Below, piece after piece: positions 15,506 through 19,179 of a stretch of 19,179 bases of DNA. The DNA is from Campylobacterota bacterium (GTDB lineage Bacteria > Campylobacterota > Campylobacteria > Campylobacterales > Sulfurovaceae). The notes under the pieces were generated by a model, which searched no databases, was not told the DNA's origin, and was given only the letters and a program-made list of their open reading frames with translations. The position numbers were made by a program, and so were the translations under genes. How positions within the stretch are numbered: position 1 is the stretch's first letter; each line of letters starts with the position of its first letter. The stretch spans positions 1 to 19,179 of the forward strand of contig QMKT01000009.1 in NCBI GenBank assembly GCA_003646505.1, given 5' to 3'.

Positions 15506-16740
15506 TTTTCACCCTGCTTATCACAATAGGCTTTGCTACATCTACTGGTTATGCTAAAGAACTGATGACCATAAGCGAAGATGAACTGATCATCAGAGGT
15601 ATTTTAGCGGATGAGTATAAAGCGTATGAAAGCAGCTATCAAATCTATAAAAAGCTTTTTGATGATACTGGTTCAGAAATTTACCTATTTAAAGAAGCCA
15701 CTGCTGCACTGTTAGGCCGTGCACATATCGTGGAGAGTATCGGGCGTCTTAAGCTATGGGATAAACAATATCCCAACAAACTTGAAGTACGACGTTTGCT
15801 TATACCGCTTTACCTGACAGCAAGACAAGTTAAAAATGCAAGAATAGAAGCAGCTTATCTTCTTGAACAATCTACTGACCCGGTAGATCTGGATCTGGCT
15901 TCAAATTCATATCTTTATTCAGGAAATTTCAAGCGTGCATTGGAACTTTTAAGCAAGATATATGAAACAGTCCCAAGGGAAGAGGTCTTGTTACGTATGA
16001 CTGCGATCATGGATGAGTTTACAGACGAACGTGAAAAGGCAATACAATTGCTTGAGACGCACCGTCGTATGAATATTACAAGTAAAGATGTCTATTTAAG
16101 ATTGCTTTTACTTTATCAAAAAGAACAAGATATTGATGGTATTTTAGAAATATATAAAGCCTTATATAGTCAGGATAATAATGAACAATATCTTGAAAAG
16201 ATCATAGATGCCTATATGTATAAAAGAGATATTGATGGAGCCATTACTTTTTTAGAAACAGATAAAAGTCGAAATAATATACTTTATGAACTCTATAAGA
16301 TAAAAAAATATTTCTCCAAAGCATTAGCATTGGTGGACACACTGTATAAGGAAGATAATAATTCAAAGTGGATCGCAGAGAAAGGTGTACTTATTTTTGA
16401 AAATTCAAAAGATAAAAATGATAAGAATATGATCAAAAGTGTTATATCCTATTTTGAACAAGCCTTCAAGTTGGGGAATGATGACAGTATTTATTTGAAT
16501 TATTACGGTTATACACTGATAGATAAAGAAGTGGATATCAAGAAAGGTATGAGGATCATACAAGATGCCTTGGTTCAACAGCCAGATAATACGTATTATC
16601 TGGACTCTTTGGCATGGGGTTATTATAAAAAACGTGATTGTACAAAAGCCTATCAGTTGATGAAGAGAGTGGTAGATGAAGAAGGTCTTGAAGAACCAGA
16701 GATCAGTGAACATTGGGATGCAATCCGGCAGTGTAAATAA
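15487..16740 (+). CDS. Exported tetratricopeptide-repeat protein
   Basis: 417-aa protein with a Sec signal peptide (1-23, ending TGYA before KEL), so it is probably periplasmic or outer-membrane associated. The rest is almost wholly helical TPR or TPR-like repeats. The clearest are near the C terminus: 'DDSIYLNYYGYTLIDKEVDIKKGMRIIQDALVQQPDN' and 'TYYLDSLAWGYYKKRDCTKAYQLMKRVV' (about 330-400). Two earlier units share D-I-D-G (EQDIDGILEIYKALY and KRDIDGAITFLE). The C-terminal YYLDSLAWGYYK form is common in lipoprotein-like TPR proteins of Gram-negative bacteria. It likely serves as a protein-binding scaffold; the partner is unknown. The ATG lies within the Cys-cluster gene, with AGAGG about 9 bases before it. 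Confidence 0.83.
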   Translation: MSWNRIVFTLLITIGFATSTGYAKELMTISEDELIIRGILADEYKAYESSYQIYKKLFDDTGSEIYLFKEATAALLGRAHIVESIGRLKLWDKQYPNKLEVRRLLIPLYLTARQVKNARIEAAYLLEQSTDPVDLDLASNSYLYSGNFKRALELLSKIYETVPREEVLLRMTAIMDEFTDEREKAIQLLETHRRMNITSKDVYLRLLLLYQKEQDIDGILEIYKALYSQDNNEQYLEKIIDAYMYKRDIDGAITFLETDKSRNNILYELYKIKKYFSKALALVDTLYKEDNNSKWIAEKGVLIFENSKDKNDKNMIKSVISYFEQAFKLGNDDSIYLNYYGYTLIDKEVDIKKGMRIIQDALVQQPDNTYYLDSLAWGYYKKRDCTKAYQLMKRVVDEEGLEEPEISEHWDAIRQCK

Positions 16741-16769
16741 AATAAGAGGCTTCGAGAAGTTAATTTTGA

Positions 16770-16775
16770 TATAAT
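16770..16775 (+). promoter_or_regulatory. Putative -10 box of trpC
   Basis: TATAAT after a TTTTGA run, 30 bases upstream of the trpC ATG. It suggests trpC is transcribed separately from the TPR operon; no leader peptide rich in Trp codons fits in the 25-base leader. Confidence 0.6.
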
Positions 16776-16805
16776 ACGCGAAATTTATAACACTATGGAA
16801 CACAT

Positions 16806-17600
16806 ATGGCTCAAATATTAGATGAAATCATTAAAAAAACAAAATCAGATCTAGAACAAAGAAAATTAGATTTTCCTATGGAGTGGTTGGGACGTTCTCT
16901 TGCATTTAACCCTTTTGTACCTAAAGATGTTAAAAGTGCATTACGCTCAACCAAAGAAAATCCTTACCGTATTATTGCTGAGGTAAAAAAAGCAAGTCCA
17001 AGTAAAGGGGTAATACGTGAAGATTTTGACCCTATGGAAATCGCACAAGCGTACGAAAAAGGTGGAGCTGATTCACTTTCTATCTTGACAGAGCCACATT
17101 TTTTTCAAGGGGATAAAGAGTACCTTGGTATGGTACGTCGTTATGTCAGTATTCCTCTCCTTCGAAAAGATTTTATTGTTGATAAATATCAAATACTTGA
17201 AGCATTGGTATTTGGTGCAGACTATATCTTGCTCATTGCTATGGCGCTTTCACGTAAAGAACTCAAAGAGTTACATGATTATGCTTTACATTTAGGTTTG
17301 GATGTATTGGTTGAAGTCCATAACAAAACGGACTTGGTGAAAACTATTTTTGCGGGTGCAGATATTATTGGTATTAATCACCGTAACCTTGAAACATTTG
17401 AGATGGATATGTCTTTGAGTGAAAAATTGATCCCGTTGATTCCTAATGGTAAGATCATTGTGGCTGAATCTGGGATAAATGATCATGAGACTGTTGTTGA
17501 GTTAAATAAGATTGGTGCGGATGCATTTTTGGTGGGTGAGCATTTTATGAGACAGGATGATATTACTGCGGCTATAAAAGCCGTTAAATATGGGGTTTAA
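16806..17600 (+). CDS. trpC: Indole-3-glycerol-phosphate synthase
   Basis: Closes the indole ring in tryptophan synthesis, turning carboxyphenylribulosamine phosphate into indole-glycerol phosphate. The 264-aa TIM barrel has the full catalytic set: E59 and K61 ([11 protein letters not shown]), K121 (LLRKDFIVD), E170 (VLVEVH) and N191 (GINHRNL), followed by the phosphate-binding 'VAESGI' (219-224) and '[11 protein letters not shown]' segments. It is the single-function form; the PRAI (TrpF) domain fused in E. coli is absent. No other trp gene is near, so the pathway genes are scattered here. GGAAC is the likely ribosome binding site. An out-of-frame ATG lies 11 bases upstream and is not used by this reading frame. 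Confidence 0.97.
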   Translation: MAQILDEIIKKTKSDLEQRKLDFPMEWLGRSLAFNPFVPKDVKSALRSTKENPYRIIAEVKKASPSKGVIREDFDPMEIAQAYEKGGADSLSILTEPHFFQGDKEYLGMVRRYVSIPLLRKDFIVDKYQILEALVFGADYILLIAMALSRKELKELHDYALHLGLDVLVEVHNKTDLVKTIFAGADIIGINHRNLETFEMDMSLSEKLIPLIPNGKIIVAESGINDHETVVELNKIGADAFLVGEHFMRQDDITAAIKAVKYGV

Positions 17601-17620
17601 ATCTTTTTAATTAGAGATGA

Positions 17621-17653
17621 AACTCGTTCCCATGCTCTGCGTTGGAATGCATA
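17621..17653 (+). repeat. Degenerate GC-rich hairpin repeat after trpC
   Basis: TTCCCATGC (17627-17635) and GCGTTGGAA (17639-17647) pair around a TCT loop with one mismatch and one G-T wobble. The flanks ACTCG and TGCATAC also look familiar. From memory, a near-identical sequence with a perfect stem (TTCCCACGC...GCGTGGGAA) recurs in many proteobacterial genomes. This may be a decayed copy; it lies about 27 bases past the trpC stop and may also end that transcript. Confidence 0.55.
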
Positions 17654-17747
17654 CTACAATGTATTTTACTTTTACATATTCCCTTTCACTTTAACTGTGG
17701 CGTTATTTCCCCTTTCCTTTTTTTAGAAAAAATGAAACCAAAAAAGC

Positions 17748-17833
17748 GTCACTTCGCAAGTGTACTTCGATGTTCCGGCGTGTTGCTTCGCAATTTGCAC
17801 GCCTCCACATCGGTACACACAGTGCTCAGTGAC
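17748..17833. repeat. Long multi-helix inverted repeat between trpC and the YqeY gene
   Basis: Nested arms pair in order: GTCAC (17748) with GTGAC (17829), GTGTAC (17760) with GTACAC (17813), CGATGT (17768) with ACATCG (17807), GGCGTG (17777) with CACGCC (17798), and TTGC/GCAA at the tip. A symmetric TCC/TCC internal loop separates two helices. Base composition is more GC-rich than the neighbours. It fills the end of the 247-bp gap, 14 bases beyond the stop of the minus-strand YqeY gene. The rest of this gap (17654-17747) holds only AT-rich sequence with no gene I can support. Confidence 0.7.
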
Positions 17834-17847
17834 AAAAGAGCGTTAGC

Positions 17848-18291
17848 TTATGATAATAGTTTCTTCACCATTACATTGATTCTTCCACCATCTGCACGGC
17901 TTCCTATGGCTGCTTTTGCTCCACCCATTACTTTACCCATGTCTTTCATGCTTTCAGCACCTACAGAGGCTATTACTTCCTTGAGTACTGACTCTAACTC
18001 TGTATCATCCATAGGTTCAGGTAGATAGACTTTGACTATGGCTATCTCTGCATCTTCTTTTTCTACGAGATCATTACGTCCTGCATCAGCGAACTGCACT
18101 TTTGCATCTTCTCTTTGTTTGAGATATTTCATCAAAATTGCTTCAAGATCTGCATCGGTTACATCTCTGCGTTCATCTACTTCTATCTGTTTTACTGCTG
18201 CTTGTATGTTTCTAAGTGTGTCTCTTTTTACTGTTTCTTTTGCGCGCATTGCGTCTTTTATGTCACTTTTGATTTGTGCATTTAAACTCAT
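17848..18291 (-). CDS. YqeY / GatB-domain protein
   Basis: 147-aa protein of the YqeY family, a small helical protein homologous to the tRNA-binding tail domain of the amidotransferase subunit GatB. It starts SLNAQIKSDIKDAMRAKETVKRDTLRNI and has the typical 'KYLKQREDAKVQFADAGRNDLVEKEDAEIAIVKVYLPE' core (about 54-91) and the C-terminal 'DMGKVMGGAKAAIGSRADGGRINVMVKKLL' block. The stand-alone family has no proven function; a role on tRNA-bound amidotransferase is inferred from the homology. I use the ATG at 18291 because GGAG (18300-18303) is 8 bases away; an in-frame GTG at 18300 overlaps that site. It is divergent from the small unknown gene at 18338. Confidence 0.92.
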   Translation of the reverse strand: MSLNAQIKSDIKDAMRAKETVKRDTLRNIQAAVKQIEVDERRDVTDADLEAILMKYLKQREDAKVQFADAGRNDLVEKEDAEIAIVKVYLPEPMDDTELESVLKEVIASVGAESMKDMGKVMGGAKAAIGSRADGGRINVMVKKLLS

Positions 18292-18318
18292 ATAGTTCAC
18301 TCCATTTATTTTTATTTG

Positions 18319-18331
18319 ATTATACTATAAT
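18319..18331. promoter_or_regulatory. Head-to-head divergent -10 boxes
   Basis: ATTATA-C-TATAAT is a 13-base palindrome. The left half is a TATAAT -10 for the minus-strand YqeY gene (leader about 20 bases, with GGAG). The right half is a TATAAT -10 for the plus-strand gene at 18338 (6 bases to its ATG). Two RNA polymerases cannot occupy both at once. Confidence 0.65.
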
Positions 18332-18337
18332 CCTTTT

Positions 18338-18604
18338 ATGATTATTACTATAGAAGATAAACAATTTGACACAAAAGATATCACGCAGCTCTATCCTGCC
18401 GCCGTTGTTAAAACAGGACATGAAGACGAAACAACACAGGTGAGTCTTGAATGGATAGAAGTAGAGGCTAAAGGGAAAGTGGAAATAGTGGGTTACGGAC
18501 TTTTTTTACATATTGGTGAAGAAGAAAAACATACTTTTATGTTTGACACAAAAGTAGAGATGGATGAAGCTGCAGGGCGTATTGCCGCACAACTGCAAAA
18601 ATAA
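18338..18604 (+). CDS. Small hypothetical protein (88 aa), probably leaderless
   Basis: I do not recognise the family. The product is soluble and acidic, with no signal peptide, membrane segment or cysteine. Alternating hydrophobic stretches ('QVSLEWIEVEAKGKVEIVGYGLFLHIG') suggest beta strands, followed by a C-terminal helix (MDEAAGRIAAQLQK). Codon use looks like that of its neighbours and the frame is open from a clear ATG, so I take it as real. There is no Shine-Dalgarno (CCTTTT before the ATG), and TATAAT ends 6 bases before the start, so transcription would begin at the ATG. It is divergent from the YqeY gene and convergent with msrB across a REPIN-like repeat. Confidence 0.72.
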   Translation: MIITIEDKQFDTKDITQLYPAAVVKTGHEDETTQVSLEWIEVEAKGKVEIVGYGLFLHIGEEEKHTFMFDTKVEMDEAAGRIAAQLQK

Positions 18605-18615
18605 TATTTTTGTTT

Positions 18616-18708
18616 GTAGCGTGGGTTTTCCAACCCACGACTTGAATATAATTAAAAAAATAAATCAATTACATAGTAATTGTTCGTGGGTTGGAAAACC
18701 CACGCTAC
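18616..18708. repeat. REPIN-like perfect 25-bp inverted repeat
   Basis: The left arm 18616-18640 and right arm 18684-18708 are exact reverse complements over 25 bases (GTAGCGTGGG... and ...CCCACGCTAC). Each arm is itself a hairpin, CGTGGGTT-TTCC-AACCCACG on the left. The 43-base AT-rich spacer has its own 7-bp stem (CAATTAC 18666-18672, GTAATTG 18676-18682). Two oppositely facing hairpin units with an AT-rich centre are the layout of REPINs mobilised by RAYT transposases. The element fills the gap between the convergent 88-aa gene and msrB, reaching within 2 bases of the msrB stop, and could terminate both. Confidence 0.85.
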
Positions 18709-18710
18709 GG

Positions 18711-19106
18711 CTATTTCTCTGTAAAGTTTAATGAAGCAGAGTTGATGCAATATCTCTGGTACGTAGGTGCCGGTCCGTCTGGAAATACGTGTCCTAAGTG
18801 GGAACCGCAGGCTGCACAGCGTACTTCTACACGTCTCATTCCCAATGTATCATCTACTATTTCTTCAATGCAGTCGTCTGTGATAGGTTGAAAATAACTT
18901 GGCCACCCTGTGCCTGAGTCAAATTTAGCTTCTGAGGTGAATAGTGGAGTGTTACAACATTTACAAGCGTATGTACCTTCTGCTTTTGAATCATGAAATT
19001 CATTTTGAAAAGGTGCTTCTGTGCCGTGGTTTAAACAGACATTATACTCCACGGGAGTCAATTCCTGTTGTAGTTTATCTTTATCTAATTCTATTTTATA
19101 AGCCAT
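18711..19106 (-). CDS. msrB: Peptide-methionine (R)-S-oxide reductase
   Basis: MsrB repairs oxidised methionine (R-sulfoxide) in proteins. The 131-aa single-domain form has the structural zinc cysteines C48/C51 (CKCC) and C97/C100 (CAAC), the substrate loop SGTGWPSYFQP (64-74), GHVFPDGP (105-112) and the catalytic C120 in RYCINSASLNF. No MsrA domain is fused and no signal peptide is present, so it is cytoplasmic. I start at the ATG at 19106 because AAAGGA lies 7-8 bases before it. A longer reading from 19136 has no ribosome binding site and adds ten residues foreign to the family; a TATGAT -10 candidate (19132-19137) overlaps that longer start. The stop abuts the REPIN-like repeat. Confidence 0.96.
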   Translation of the reverse strand: MAYKIELDKDKLQQELTPVEYNVCLNHGTEAPFQNEFHDSKAEGTYACKCCNTPLFTSEAKFDSGTGWPSYFQPITDDCIEEIVDDTLGMRRVEVRCAACGSHLGHVFPDGPAPTYQRYCINSASLNFTEK

Positions 19107-19131
19107 AATAATCCTTTGGTGATTTTCTATT

Positions 19132-19137
19132 ATCATA
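19132..19137 (-). promoter_or_regulatory. Putative -10 box of msrB
   Basis: TATGAT on the minus strand, 25 bases upstream of the chosen msrB ATG, giving a leader of about 18 bases that carries AAAGGA. Confidence 0.45.
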
Positions 19138-19179
19138 GCAGGTTTTCTTTGGGTTTAAGTTAGATTATCTTATTATGCG

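Noticed and set aside
17642..18028. Plus-strand open frame of 128 codons
   Set aside because: It runs through the long inverted repeat and then antisense to the YqeY gene; the repeat and the clear family match on the other strand explain it.
19107..19136. Ten-residue N-terminal extension of msrB
   Set aside because: No ribosome binding site precedes it, and the putative -10 box overlaps it; AAAGGA supports the ATG at 19106.
1..19179. CRISPR array, prophage, integrative element, toxin-antitoxin or defence genes
   Set aside because: Checked on both strands; no regularly spaced direct repeats, no recombinase, no nuclease or toxin pair, and every gene larger than 100 codons has a housekeeping or general family match.

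Overview
The window looks like a chromosomal segment of a Campylobacterota (epsilonproteobacterial) genome, most like free-living Sulfurovum or Sulfurimonas relatives. The reasons are low GC, short intergenic gaps, promoters that show mainly a TATAAT or TAAAAT -10 box in an AT-rich setting with no clear -35, and protein sequences typical of the group (RpoD, LeuD/LeuB, PurU, GlyS). The genus is an inference. All complete genes are ordinary cellular genes. There is no prophage, integrase, transposase, CRISPR array, toxin-antitoxin pair, rRNA or tRNA.

Layout. ppa (minus) and a ytfJ-like periplasmic protein gene (plus) diverge at the left end. A minus-strand operon follows: rpoD, a MoCF/CinA-like gene, an MFS transporter and tapT, with gaps of 2 and 2 bases and then an overlap. 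leuD and leuB diverge from rpoD and run rightward. They are followed by cca, then purU-trmL-small membrane protein, then glyS-small lipoprotein-mnmC-like oxidase. bpt (minus) converges on that run. A rightward cluster follows: a TrmN6-like methyltransferase, a YkgJ-type Cys-cluster protein and a secreted TPR protein, then trpC. The right end has a YqeY/GatB-domain gene (minus), divergent from a small unknown gene (plus), and msrB (minus).

Function. About a third of the genes deal with tRNA or use aminoacyl-tRNA: tapT, cca, trmL, glyS, the mnmC-like gene, the TrmN6-like gene, bpt and the YqeY-domain gene. The others cover leucine and tryptophan synthesis, one-carbon metabolism, pyrophosphate removal, oxidative repair and core transcription.

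The least explained signals are between genes. (1) A two-copy element (71-112 and 6357-6393) has a conserved 16-base core beside two different but equally perfect 16-bp palindromes, a covariation-like pattern. (2) A perfect 25-bp inverted repeat, each arm itself a hairpin, resembles a REPIN and fills the gap between two convergent genes (18616-18708). (3) A long multi-helix stem-loop and a degenerate GC-rich hairpin lie between trpC and the YqeY gene. (4) Two divergent -10 boxes meet head-to-head in a 13-base palindrome (18319-18331). (5) Two genes appear to be leaderless. I do not see a new multi-gene system here.
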